A DNA stretch of 64,000 nt from Melampsora larici-populina 98AG31 (lineage: Eukaryota > Basidiomycota > Pucciniomycetes > Pucciniales > Melampsoraceae), in contig NW_006768793.1 of assembly GCF_000204055.1 (NCBI RefSeq), positions 977,067 through 1,041,066 of the forward strand, read 5' to 3'. The position numbers were made by a program, and so were the translations under genes. The notes under the pieces are model-generated. The model did no database searches, was not told the DNA's origin, and saw nothing but the letters and a program-made list of their open reading frames with translations. Every line of letters starts with the position of its first letter. Positions within the stretch are counted from its first letter, which is position 1. Shown here piece by piece: positions 36,017 to 48,552 of this stretch.

Positions 36017-37603
36017 TGTTTTGATGGTGGGATTCCTAGAAAAATTTAAAAAACTGAAATCAATGATTGCTTGTCATGTACAACTTCAATGTCACACTGG
36101 ATTTCACGGGGTGTGACTGGCGAGCACTGTTACATCAACACATGTCACAGAGCTAATCAAACCTAACCCACAGTAAAGATCAATGTCACAAAGTTTTGCA
36201 TGCTGCAATATTGTTATGTATCCAAGTGTTAGCAAACTGTATTTATTGTTCATAACAGTCAGAAATAGTAAGATCAGGAGTGGTAAACATTCCAGAATCC
36301 AGATGCTTCAAACACACAGAGGCTTTACCTTCCACCTTAGATTGGGGATGAGTTCACGCTAATGTGAGATTGTCACTCAATACACTCTGCATTGTGAATT
36401 CAGTAGGATAGAACATAGTCATGAATGGCAAACAATCAAACACAGATCAAATACCTGACAGTCTCACTGAAACTCTACGGCTTACAAGAATTAATGGTTA
36501 AAGATAAATATTCACTAAAGTTTTTTTTAAAAAAATAGGTCAAAAAAAAGAAAAGCTCAAAGAATGTTATTGAAGATCAAAAGACTTAATTTACTCCGGT
36601 GTTTGACTAAATGACCATCTTGTGTAGGTCTAATGTCATACTATTTTGACTTGTTTAGTTGGTGGATTATTCAACAAAGCGTCTAAGCACTTTTAAAAAA
36701 CACACACAAGTATGACTTAAAATTTCTCTTGGGTTGCTTCTGTTTATTCTTAAGTCACCTTTACTTTAATGTAGTTCTTTTATTGTTTACACTCCATTTC
36801 TTTTTATAATATATTTGGTTTATGTTATCTTATTTCTTTTATTATACCATGAAGAGATTCTACATTTAGGGGATACAGAAGCTTCACTCAAGAAAGTGAA
36901 AGCAGCTTGATAAATAGACAATGTTGGCAAATAGTCAAGTTAGCTTGTTGAAGTGCATGTTTAGTAGTGCACCATCATACACTCTGTTTGCAAGTTGTAC
37001 CTTCAATTTCTCCCATTTCCAACTTGATCCTTGAATGTGATTTTCAGAATCAAATCCAACATTCCTTCTCACTTGAGCCAAGTTTGTGAAAGTTAAACCA
37101 AATCACATCTCACAATGCTTGTATATTTAATGCTTCACTATCCAAGTCAAGATAGCTTGACCAAAAGTATTTGAAAACATATGGATCACACCAAAAGAAT
37201 TATAGGTACCTCATGATATTCTTCAAGGATTGTAACAAGATTCCAGTGCAGAGGTAACAACAAATGTATCCATATTTGTTTACTCGAAGCCCACTGAATT
37301 TTGATCTCCATGGCATGGCTTGTGTTATCAATAGAGCTACATCCATAAACAACTTCTTAAAACTCTTTATTCTGTGATAAAGTTGAAATCAATTTTTTTG
37401 TGTCTGAGTGACAAACCAGAATTGAGAAGGATTCTTGTTGATGAAGATATTCTATCTTCCCACAATCTTGTCTGTAATAATGTGAGTATTCCTAAACTGT
37501 GAGTTGGTTCAACTCATTTTAACAAATTCTTGGTGAAATCTTTTATCAGTGAAAGTTTTGAAAATACATACTTTGAAAGAGTTTTCAAAGACCTATGTCT
37601 CTA
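36017..37603. other. Long spacer, no supported gene
   Basis: About 1.6 kb upstream of UTP18 with no coding frame. Short palindromic words around GTGTGACTGG/GTCACAC occur at 36090-36150. Confidence 0.45.
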
Positions 37604-37743
37604 ACACTGTCAATATTAAACACTATCCCAAATGGAATAATTAATATGATTTTTTTGATTGGAATCTATTTGTCAACAATTAATCATTCCAAAAAAAAAA
37701 GAAAAATCATCCCAATTGGGAGAGTGTTTAATCATGACAGTGT
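37604..37743. mobile_element. Short hairpin MITE, about 140 bp
   Basis: The two halves are imperfect inverted repeats: left ACACTGTCAATATTAAACAC (37604) pairs with the right end ending GTGTTTAATCATGACAGTGT (37743), and complementarity continues through CCCAA/TTGGG. The flanks are TA on the left and AA on the right, so a TA duplication is only half preserved. No coding content. Confidence 0.55.
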
Positions 37744-39072
37744 AAAGAACCTATGTTATGGAAATAAAACACACATGATAAATAAGAGATCTAAGGAAAA
37801 CTTCAGAAATTGTATATCTTCAATTCCATAACTCCTTTTTTGATCACATTTCATAATAGGTATCAGGACTTTATGTATGCTCCTCTTCTATACCCTGGTT
37901 CCGTTGTAAGTTAATCAGAAAGTCAATAAATGGTCCCAAAACCTTTTCATCTTTTTCAAAGATTTGATCAAAATCAATCAATCAAAAATTCAACAAGAGG
38001 ATTTTAGCAATGTAGGACCTTCCAAACCCACCAGATTGTTTTGATTCATTAAATCAAGACAGGTGTACTACATGTATCAGGGATGAGATAACACAACTTC
38101 AATGTGATCTTGCCTTTATTATTCTACCAGATTGTCAGCAATTGTAGATAATTGAAGATACCTTTGTCAAAGTTATAAGTTTAACTTTGTACCGTATTCT
38201 GGATGTAAACTATTGATCACTAGAACCAACTTTGTGTAAGTAGTATAATTGAAGTGTTATGAAAGGATGCAGAACCAGACCCACCAAGTTTGAGGGCTGT
38301 GAAGTAGGTTGGATATGAAGATGAAGTGCTTTTTAAACTGTTTTGTCTTGTTTTGTAGTGTTTTAGGTAAATTTAAATAATCCTTAATCCTGTTTACCTC
38401 TTTTGACAGAATTCATCAACTCTTTCTCAAACAAAATATCAACTCAAACACAAAACAATCGACTCCACTGAACCTCCACTGAGCCTCCACAGGTTCCTCC
38501 AGTACCTCCACCAGTACCTCCACGGGGAATTCCCACAGACCTCCACTATATCGAGGCATCATCGATACCTCCACTATCAAGTAAAGTAAACCAAAGTGGT
38601 CTTCTCCGAGCATTTTCAAACCCAATACGTCACATTACGTTTGGTTTTACATAGTGGACAACCAGACTTGAGCAATTCTGAATTCATTGAAAACTTCTAC
38701 ACCTATGGACATGGGCCATCGAGGTAAGTTGTACTGTACATAATCAGTTCAAATTATCATATTATACCATCCGATTTGGTGGAAAAACTACCACCAACAC
38801 CGAAAAGAATACTCGCCACCTCAGTGGCTCTTCCACCCACTGCAGGTGTGGAAAACCGTATGGAAAAAATGCCAAAGGCATGGGTAAAAAAGTTGAACCA
38901 GTTCAAGACGATTTCTTGAGTTCTTTTATTGAACGTGTATACAACTTTAAAAGGTCATAAGTAAATCCAGTACATAAATCAAAAGGAAGCTTTTTTTTGG
39001 TTTGACAGAGTCGTTTCTTTAAATCCGAGTCGAATTTTTTACTACATACCCTTCAAAAGACATTTTTCAAGG
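37744..39072. other. Spacer with a CCTCCAC-rich block at 38462-38575
   Basis: No supported gene. At 38462-38575 the words CCTCCAC, CCTCCAGTA and CCTCCACTA recur with about 12-bp spacing, a degenerate minisatellite. Confidence 0.5.
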
Positions 39073-40047
39073 ATGTTGATTAAATCTTTTTCGATGATGA
39101 CTTTGATATCTAATCTTATAGTAGCCAGTTCTAATCATCGATTAGAAGAAAACATAAGTTATGATACAGATCCATTTCAAAAACTCGATCTTTATACACC
39201 TATCAACCCTTCAAATCAACTTGAACCACTCTTAATTTATGTTCATGGTGGTGCATGGCGAAGTGGTAAGAGTGTTTTTAACAATTTCTTAAAACTTTTG
39301 AAATATTCATGATGAATTCGATCATTGTTTTGATTTTTCGATTTCTCTCTCTTTACAGGTGATAAAGCTGAAGGTACAAATCAAGTTTTAATCGATAGTC
39401 TTTCAATTCGATTTCCAAAATGGTCAATCTCTACCATCAACTATCGACTCTCAATAGGAACTCATCCAGTAATCCATCCAGCTCATAATCAAGATGTATC
39501 AAAAGCTGTGAATTTCTTATTAAACAGATCTAATCCTCAATATGATCGAACTCGAATTTATCTTTTGGGTCATTCAGTTGGAGCATTCATTTGTCTTTCA
39601 ATCTCAGGAATCTTATCTAATAATGATCCAAGTAGTATAATTCAAACTCCAAAATCTGTCATCGGACTTGGTCTTCTAGATGGGATATATGGTTTAAGAG
39701 AATTAATTCAAGAATATCCAGATTATATTGATTTTGTTCAAGAAGCCATAGGACCAGATGGACAACCAAATGATTGGCAAACCGTTTCACCTTTACATTG
39801 GTCTTTATCTACTTCTAATTTCCCAATTTCTTCTAAACTTTTGATCATTCATTCTAAAGATGATAGTCTTTTATCTACTAAACAAACTGATCTTTTCGTT
39901 AATCATTTAAATCAATTGGTTAAAACTCAAAGTAATGGTCCTAAACTTTTACTTGAACCTGATCTTACTTCTGTAATTGGTGATCATGATGAACTCTTAG
40001 GCTCAAATCAATTAGCTGATCGGATTGTTAAATGGCTAAATCCTTAA
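39073..40047 (+). CDS. Alpha/beta hydrolase of the kynurenine-formamidase (Bna7) type with signal peptide, 293 aa
   Basis: Exons 39073-39265 and 39359-40047. The oxyanion-hole motif HGGAW lies in LLIYVHGGAWRSGDK, near residue 60. The nucleophile serine is in YLLGHSVGAF, and acid and base candidates are in IIHSKDDSLLS and VIGDHDELLG. LDLYTPINP before the HGG motif fits the formamidase/esterase family, which hydrolyses N-formylkynurenine or related small esters. Length is typical (about 260-300 aa). The first 20 residues (MLIKSFSMMTLISNLIVASS) read as a secretion signal, whereas Bna7 is usually cytosolic, so a secreted esterase role is equally possible. The codon usage is AT-rich like its neighbours. 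Confidence 0.8.
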
Positions 40048-41089
40048 ACCACTTGATTCTTTTGCTTTGGAAATTGTTTGAATAAGATTTGATATACATA
40101 TGAATATGTCTTCATCCCAGGAGCCTTTCATGAACTGATTTCTTGGCAATTTCCATCATCTCAATTTCAAAGCTTGATTGTTTTTAGAGTCAGACTCATA
40201 CCACCGGATTTGTTTAGACCCTTTCATTTTCTATCCTGTTTCATCAAAGGAGTCTGCAACTTTGTCACATTTTTCATATCAGCTCAAAGTTCAAGGGAGC
40301 GTCCAACAGACGTGATTTGTTCAAAACGTGATGGCAAAAAACCCGTATGAAATTACCCATAACACACTGCACTGTGATGCTGCCTGAGTGCATGCTTGTT
40401 GAGGTTGAAGTGAGATAGCAACCTTGAGTGATGCTAGTTTTGTCAAACTGAGTCAATTTTTTCTTCCAGGAATGATGAACTGATACAATGTGTCCATCAA
40501 AGGAAAGGATGAAGTAGATTAAGATCTGTCAAAACTTCTCAAGTCTAATCAGACTCATTCTGATAAAAATATTCAACTCACAAACCAATTGACAAGAAAT
40601 CAATTCAAAAGGCGCTTCCTTTGAAGAAGAAGATCCAAAGTTGACAAGGTATCATGTTTTTTTTCTACATTTCAAAAGATGCCAATTCATCAAAGTCACA
40701 ACATCTTACCACCTCTGAAATCACTTTTCCAAAATGAAGATTTGAAAAGAATACCAAAACTTTCAAATAAGATTGATTGACTTTAATCCAAGATAAGTCA
40801 TAAAGTCTACTTGTATTTTGCTTTCACAATTCATACCTAATGCAATTCCATATAAAAATCTATTATAAATCTAAACAAAACTTGAAGAAAAAAAAATCTA
40901 TCTAATAAGATTCAAATAACCTTGAGTTTGATTTAAATCGATTTGAATTCTTGAAAACCATCTAAACTTGCGAGCGGATACCTAGCAGGAATTCTTGTGA
41001 TAAGCCTTTTTTTACTTTTTCAATCTTCACTCGTATCGTGCCACAGAACCTCATTCATGAGCCGGACCACCAGGGAACACTAGCTCATA
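40048..41089. other. Intergenic, no supported gene
   Basis: Spacer between convergent genes, no coding frame. Confidence 0.5.
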
Positions 41090-43637
41090 CTAGGCTCTAC
41101 CTCTACCAGCTGGTTTAGAACCCCTACCCCTAGCATTACCACCACCTCGTCTATCATTACCACCACCTCGTCTATCAAACTCAGAAGGATCTGGTTTAAT
41201 GATTCTCAAACCAGGTACACCTCTCAATCCCATCATTCCTACCGTTTTGGCCAGTAGTCCAGGTGTAAGATCAGATTGATACCTCATCCCATCTCTTACA
41301 TACTCATTCGCAGTCCTGACTAAACCTACTGGATCAAACCCACAGACTTTCATCTTTCCTTTATAATATCCTAACCATGCTGCATAGGTTTGATCTTTTG
41401 ATTGTTCTGAAATTTGATCTAATGCTTCATCTGTTTCGGATCGATCCAAGTCGATCGGTGGATGAGGTTTGAGTGGCATACTACTCATTTGACCTTGTGT
41501 TAAGAATTTTTGCTCAAAAGGAGCCAGAATGATGATACCTCGTCCTGTGGCTCCACCTCGAGCTGTCCGACCTAGACCTGATGAAAGAGATCAATGAGAT
41601 GATGAGTAAGTGATATACACACGACAAGAATTTCGTCATATGAAAATGACAAACGATGCACATAATCCTCAGGTGTCATCGGGAGTCCAACTTGAACAAC
41701 CTGCGTGAGGTCACCATAGGACAATCATCAGTTTTATCGTTTAAATGGGAGAAAGATTTGGGAAAAGAAGAAGCACAAACCGTGGTGACATTAGGATAGT
41801 CTACTCCACGACCCGAAACATCACTCGTGACTAAAACCCCAGATTCGCAATCACTAAACTTTTTAGCCGTTTTAGTACGAGCCCCCTGTGCGATCCTAGA
41901 ATGAAGTTCAAAGACTGGCACTCGATCCTTCAAACAATATTTCAAAACTTCTCCACCTAATCCTGTAGCACGTGCGGTAGGAAAGAAGACCATTGTTTTT
42001 GATTTAGGACCGTGTGTAATAAGATCTTGTTTGATGATCTCTAGTAAAGCAGCGAAATGATCATGTAGATGAGCAATCACAAAGTCTTGTTGAACGTGTA
42101 GATGAGCGTTGATGTCTTCAGCTTTAAGTGTAGAGATATGAGCATGGTTTGGAAGTAAGACGGCGTTTTTGACCTAAGGAGCAGGGATGATTCATGAAGA
42201 AATGTATTGAATTATCGTAGAAACAAATCAACTTGGAACACATCAAGAGAGGATGTCAACACAACCGAGGCCATCAAATAGATACGGATGGCCAGAAAAG
42301 GTTGAGCTTAACAGATTGGAAAACTTGATGAATTACACACCTTCATAACTTCAGCAGGTATGGTAGCAGAGAATAACATACTCTGCCTAGGAACTGATCT
42401 TCGGTCTGGTAAAGTTTGTAAAATTTGATCGATATCAGGCTTGAATCCCATATCTAACAGCCTAAGAAAAAAAATCAAGCGGGATTGTCAAAACACTTTA
42501 TTGTTCAAGAGGGAGTGAGTAAACCACACTCACCTATCTGCCTCATCCAAAATGAAAAATCGAAGTTGCCGTAGCTGGCCTTGAAGTCCTTGGTTGAGTA
42601 AATGGTCTTTAAGTCGCCCTGGAGTGGCAACTAAGACATCACACCGATTGTTTTTCAACTTATTGATCTCCGTATTTATGCTGGAAAAAAATTACGAATA
42701 CAACACATGAGTAAAGTGTTGCAATGACATATTTTATATCTGTGATCGAACGGAAGAGCGTCTGTTGTGCTACTCACTTCGTACCTCCCACAACGCATTG
42801 TACTCCAAACGAAGTACCCTCTAGCAAAGGCTGACATTCACGTGCAATCTATCGAAAAGTTTCCAAAATGTTAACACAAATTGATCTTCCAACAAAAAGC
42901 GCTGTTAGCTTACTTGAGCAGCTAATTCACGAGTTGGGGATATAATCAAGATTGAGATTTGTCGATTGGGTGGCATTGGTGTTAGGTTTCGAAGTTTTTC
43001 TACTGCTGGTACCAAGAATGCCAGAGTCTTTCCAGTACCTGGTAACACGATCGAACACATATACCCGGACGAAAAATAACATTGGTATGGATTTTCCCAA
43101 GATCAAAGCGGCGTGTTCTGAGCAAGACTAACCTGTTTTAGCTTGCGCAAGTACATCTTGACCCCCCAAGACGGCCTAACATCAAAAACAATTGGATTAG
43201 ATAGATGATTTGATAAATTGATTAATGAAAGTGCTCACATCAAGTGTAGCAGCTTGAATCTCAGACATAGTTTCAAAAGGAATAACAGCTTTCAAACCAG
43301 TCGAAAGAGCCGTATCAGCAAACCGACGAGTACTTCCTAAAGACTGAGGTTCATCTTGATCGACATCCATTGCATCAGCTTGATTTTGAAACTCTCTAGG
43401 CGTTCCAAGTTTCGTAGTATTGGAGGTTTGTTGGGATTGAGGTTTCCTAGATCGATGTTGAGAAGGTTTTGCTGATGTACGACTTGAAGATTTTTGTGGA
43501 TCTGACATTTTTAATGTAGTTGATGAAACTGATTTTGATGTTGTGATTTGATCCAACCGAGGAAATCTCATTGGAAAGCGAGTTTGGATTGAGAATGAAA
43601 TCGACGGAATAGGACGAAATAATAATCGAGGTATCAT
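41090..43637 (-). CDS. Mitochondrial DEAD-box RNA helicase, Mss116 type, about 610 aa
   Basis: Minus-strand exons: 43637-43239, 43175-43133, 43038-42914, 42848-42778, 42680-42534, 42461-42341, 42173-41781, 41700-41655, 41577-41090. Every phase closes. The N-terminus ([20 protein letters not shown]) is basic and amphipathic, fitting a mitochondrial presequence. Helicase motifs in order: Walker A QAKTGTGKT, motif Ia SPTRELAAQ, motif Ib ATPGR, motif II LDEADR, motif III FSATIP, motif [11 protein letters not shown], motif [12 protein letters not shown]. The C-terminal extension (YVRDGMRY...[20 protein letters not shown]) is that of Mss116, which aids group I/II intron splicing and mitochondrial translation in yeast. 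It ends in RGG repeats encoded by a 24-bp direct repeat (41115-41165). Confidence 0.92.
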
Positions 43638-45296
43638 TAATTTTGTAGTCAATTAAATTTGCTGAGCTTTGATCTGTGTGAAAATTGAAAAATCTTGTCG
43701 AAATTTTGGTCTCGAATCATACAGTCACTCAGCATACAACACAACTTTCACAATCGGCACTATTCATACTTGGAAACTTTCTCGTATCATAGAACTTCTG
43801 TTTGTAGGTAACCAGATGGTGATGTTGGGATGTGAGGATGTGAATGAAATCCAACTGAATCCAAGTGAAGCTCCGGAAATAAAACGATTTCTTCTCATGG
43901 GATTTCAAACTCTGAGCCTCAACATACATGATGCTCAACTTCTTAAAAACGATTTCTTCCTAAAAAATCAGAAATGGATAACCCAAATTGCTTATCCTGC
44001 GCAGAACACCTCTTGAGAGGGTGTGGCTTGTGACTGATTGAATAGAAATTTGGGTTGTCTTTATCCTTTGCTGACCATTCATCAAAGGTTGAAAACCAAA
44101 TTCTTTGATTCGATCTCCCTTCTCATCTTCATGAACGATTTGTGTAGGTTGGAAAGTAGGTAAACAGCAAGGTAAAAGTTAGTACCTTTGCAGCCCATGT
44201 AATGTGAATCAGTACGAACCAATATGTCTTCAATCGAATGGTATTTTTTTGTAGTGAAGGGATCGATATCAAGGATAAAATAAGGAGATAACAAACCATT
44301 AGAATCAGTTTATGATAAAGAGCATGACAAATAAGAAAATGGTATAACTCTTTCTGTTGAGGTAACTCAAGTGGCTTGAAAACTTGAAGGGAAAAGAGGA
44401 GTGCGAGTCCTCTGTTAACAAGTACTAATGGTCAACAGAAAACCCAATGATCATGATAGATGATGACATAATCACCTTGTCATATGCTCCAGTCCTGAAG
44501 TTAAGATTACATTTTGATAAACTTGGGAATCAGATAAATTAAACAAGTAACAGTGAAATGAAAAACCAATCTTGACATCCTCCACATTTGGACCAAGACA
44601 AGTTTTTACAATTTGTTCGCCAATAGGCAATAACTTTAAGTAAACTTGCTTCAGTTGTGAGTCATACCTGATTCTTGGCTAAGGTTTGCAAGTAGGAACA
44701 TGGGTATCCATTTATCGATGTGTTTCTTGTCATCCAAGAACGCCAAATCACTCCCAAAAAGATTCGCTTTTTATTGTCATCGTCATCCTGGTTGTTTTCA
44801 AAATTCAATGAAAGACCCAGTCAAGACAACCCGAAAACCATGGCATCGGTTTTTCAGAATTGGAGAATAATCAATTTGTGCTTGATTGAATTTGTAGATC
44901 ATGCTACTAGCTATCAAATATTGCAGTTGGAGATCTGAAGAGCTACCACCGAATTTCATTCACAGCTAAACGGAGTCTCTATGTATTCCCAAAGCTGAGC
45001 CTGAAGTGACACGCACAAAATACTACCAAGAGCTAAACTAACAATTTCAAAAACGATAGGAACTATGAAGATTAATCAAATCATTGTAAGATTGAAAGAT
45101 AAGAATTTGCTACCATGACCAAACTCGAATTACAAATCTAAATCTATCACACAAAAACAACAAGAAGAATTGATAATATAATCATAGAAAAGAACGAGAG
45201 GTAAAGAGCGTTGTGGGTTTTACTTTGGGTTTGGATTTTGATAAACCTCAAGATGATGTGGGTTGACAAGGAAGTGATTTTGAGCGCAAATGATTT
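43638..45296. other. Intergenic, no supported gene
   Basis: A 115-codon plus frame at 43669-44016 has no domain or supporting exons. The rest is empty. Confidence 0.45.
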
Positions 45297-46449
45297 CTAC
45301 ACCGGGCGTGATCTTGCTCCACCCGCAGTACCAGTACTACTACCAGACGAAGATGGAGTAGTCCTACCAGACGCAGGCCTGCTGGAGGTAGATTTACCCG
45401 CCGCAAGGCTACTTGAGGTTGACCTACCTGGAGCAGACCTACTCGAGGTAAAAGCATGATCGTCATCATCATCGCTATCATCATCATCGTCGTCGTCATC
45501 GTCGTCATCCTCTCTTGCTGTACATTTCTTGCCCCGAGCAATTTGGAGACTGACAGTCACAGGTCCAAATGATCCAAATGGTAGAGCAACGCCTTCATTT
45601 AAACTAGCAAGTCCGGCCTAAAAATTGAAAAATATGAGAATATCTTTCTTTTTTTCAAATGATGTGAAGTTATACTGACTCGGTTGCGACAGCCACTTAG
45701 GATATCAAAAACCTTTTTCTTTAAGGCTTGAGCAGGACTAAAGATCTTAGAGTCAGTATCGAATTATGAGTTGGAATTTAGGTGTATAAACACAAACTCA
45801 CACTGCAACAGCAAATTGGCTCTGTGACTCTAACAGGACCTGAGTGAAGATACATTCAACGATAATTAGCGCAACTCTGTGGGATAGATGGAGAAAGAGA
45901 TTGACTTACCTGACAAGTAGAACAAGTTCGAGAGCTCGTAAGGTCTGTACTCCAAACCCACTGTCCGTAGTTAAAGAATTCCCCCAGCGCACTGAATTGA
46001 TAGACAGGCAAAAGCAGCAAAGAGAGGTGAGCAAAGTATGAAATGATGGGTGCGATAGATCATACTTACAGGTTGCAATGTTTTAACTTGATCTCGGCCT
46101 CTTGACCCCCGAACTGATCACATTGGTATGGTGCACTAGTGTCGAGTCCTGATGCGGGTAGCTGAGGTAAACCAGGACCAGAGAATGGTTGACCATATGG
46201 TGAAAATGCATTCGGAACACCACCGGGAAATCCACCAGGGACGAATGGTTGAGCAGGAAATTGTGGGCCATTAGGTGAAAAGCCACCCATAGCCCCAGGA
46301 GAACCACCAGGTTGTGAGAACTGGTTTGGAAAGGTCTGACCAACGTTCGAAAGAGGACTCGGGAATTGAGCAGAAACTAGATCAAATAACATCCATGAGG
46401 ACAAAGCTCGAGCTATAAAGATATTGAACATGTTTTCTCTTGTGTGCAA
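45297..46449 (-). CDS. Secreted Cys-bearing protein with poly-Asp tract, paralogue A, about 292 aa
   Basis: Minus-strand exons: 46449-46070, 45991-45910, 45839-45802, 45737-45680, 45617-45297. The ATG at 46431 gives a better signal peptide (MFNIFIARALSSWMLFDLVS) than the first ATG at 46449. A Gly/Pro/Phe-rich linker (residues about 30-105) precedes the shared core. The core has six cysteines in the order QCD, HCN, RTCSTC, SGC, KKC. After the core comes a run of Asp broken by one Ser (encoded 45454-45510), then a Ser/Thr/Gly/Arg-rich tail. It pairs with the divergent gene at 47489, which has the same cysteine order and the same internal exon lengths (82, 38, 58). Function unknown; extracellular location inferred. 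Confidence 0.82.
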
Positions 46450-47488
46450 GAATGCAAGAAGTGATGAAGTCCAGCAAAAACCAGCGAAGGAGTAGGCCTT
46501 AAATGACTTCTGGGCTCAAGGGATGTTTCAGGTTGACTTGTAATTACATACATCATTTTGAACCCCCCTTCAAGAATCCTATTGATACTTATCAACATTG
46601 CGGCTTGCCTGATGCGTTGAGTCATGAAGCTGTCAAATCCGACCAATCGACTCTATCCATCTGCTTTCGACTCTCACGAATTTTAATTCAAAAAACTAAT
46701 CTTAGCAAAGTCCTACGCTGTCGCTCGCGACCCGAGCCCCCGGTAAGTGAGGGACTGATCTGATGCTCGGAATTTGTTCCTACTCAAGGATTCCAGGGGA
46801 GCCACATCGACGCTGTCCGATGACGATGAATCATCACAATTCGCACTTTCAACATTGCGGTCAATGCCGCCGACAACTTACAGCGTTTGGGTACATCCAA
46901 AATCATGAATCACGGTCCATCCAACAATTTTGTCCGTCTTTGCGTCAATCCCCGTCCCTTTCGCACCGCGGGCCTCCAACACGGGTTTACATTTGCGCTT
47001 GTGTGAATCTACCTCGCGGATGCAGATCAAATTGTCACACAAATCCAATTTGTAAATTTCCAAATGTCAAAACTCGGATTTTAAACTCTTTGTCTCTTTG
47101 TGAAAGTCCAGAGATTTCTCATAGTTATCACAGAACCTTCAGGTAGAATAACTTCAGGCTGACAGCGGTGTCAGTATTCTTAGCTTTGGCAGGCTTCAAA
47201 GTTCAGCTTGCCTTCTGTTTGGATACAAATTATAGTGAACTATCAAAGCTCTCAGCTATACATGATGTATTCAGAGCTATCCAGAGGCTCCCTCGTGCAA
47301 TAAATGCTTCACGACTATCCTGCACTAACTTGCAATCTCCGCATCCTCACGCTCTTTACTACCACCTAATTATTAGCAGTATCTTGTCATAGCTTCTGGT
47401 TGAGCTTGCATCCGGCTTGAAGAATCATCCTTCAGGATCCAGTGCCCCCACTTCTCTTTAATTCCTCGTAATACATAAGTCACTCAAG
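46450..47488. promoter_or_regulatory. Shared divergent upstream region of the two poly-Asp paralogues
   Basis: About 1.04 kb separates the two divergent start codons. No supported gene lies inside; the frames at 46763-47146 and 47168-47392 show no domain. It must contain both promoters, but individual sites are not identified. Confidence 0.5.
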
Positions 47489-48552
47489 ATGGCGGTGTTT
47501 CATATCAGTTTCTATCTTTCATTGTTTGCATTTAATTATGCTAGTGGCCTCGCACCGCAATGCGATACGACTGCTTCCCAGCAGTCCAATCTTAAACAAA
47601 AGAATTGCGACATGTCAGTACCTTTTCACGTTCTTTGTGTGACAGCCCTCACCTGAATGTATCTTTTGTTTTGTAGGGTTATGGCGTCGTTTGTTAATTA
47701 TGGAAATTGGATGTTAAATACTAAACCGCTTGCTTCCCAGTCTTGTCGTAGGTGTGAGGTTAGTCTACAATCTTGTGATCTTCGAATCGGATTACTACTT
47801 ACACTTTTTTCATCACTTAGATCGTGGTCGAGTCTCTAACGCAGTATGGAATTCGCGCGTGAGTTACATACTCCCATCTCACGTACGCTCCGACAGACAC
47901 ATCTAACCTGGCTCTTATATTTCTCTCAGCCCTATCGACGTCATCAAGTATGGCATCTATGCTGTGCTCAATAGTTGTGGAGGACAGGTATGTTTTTTGC
48001 GATATTCCTACATGTGAAATATGTGAAATACAGTAAGAGAAAAGAATGAAACAAACAAAACTTTATCTAATGTAGGGTGGTCATGTGCAACTTGACCCAG
48101 GATCGGGCGAAACATTTGGGCCGTACCCACAATTGTTGGTCAGAGTTCGACACGGGGAGAAAGGAAAATGCCCAGTGTCAAAGGTACCGGTCAATGATGA
48201 TGACGATGATGACGATGGCGATGATGACGATGACGATGACTCGCGTCCAACCGGAAACCCTGGGTCAGGTTTTGGAGGAAATGGTCGGGGAGCTCCTGGA
48301 TCCGGAGGAAACGGTCGGGGATCGAGTGGTCTTGCTGCTAGGCCTGGCGGACGTGGGAGGGATTCTTCTAATGATCAGAGCGGGGAGAGTGATGACCCCA
48401 CTACCACTCCAACGCGAACACCGGCGACTCAAGGAGCAGGCGGCACCTCCGGAACCGCCGATCAACGCGGGCCCGCTCAGCAACCTGCTGCTCCACCTGG
48501 GACAGGAATTGTTCCTTCGTTGACGTCAGGCCTCAAGGCTCTTTTGGGTTAG
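47489..48552 (+). CDS. Secreted Cys-bearing protein with poly-Asp tract, paralogue B, 259 aa
   Basis: Exons: 47489-47613, 47677-47758, 47821-47858, 47930-47987, 48076-48552. The signal peptide is MAVFHISFYLSLFAFNYASG. Shared core: QCD...NC, FVNYGNWMLNTKPLASQSCR (partner: FFNYGQWVWSTDLTSSRTCS), VVESLTQYGI (partner VLLESQSQFAV), IYAVLNSCGGQ (partner VFDILSGCRNR), then GKCPVSK. A run of Asp interrupted by one Gly (48198-48240) and a Gly/Ser/Pro/Thr-rich tail follow, both at the same place as in the partner. It lacks the long Gly/Pro linker seen after the partner's signal peptide. No known domain is recognized. Confidence 0.85.

Noticed and set aside
43197..43652. Start of the helicase at 43652
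   Set aside because: That codon is TTG; the first ATG in frame is 43637 and gives a good mitochondrial presequence.
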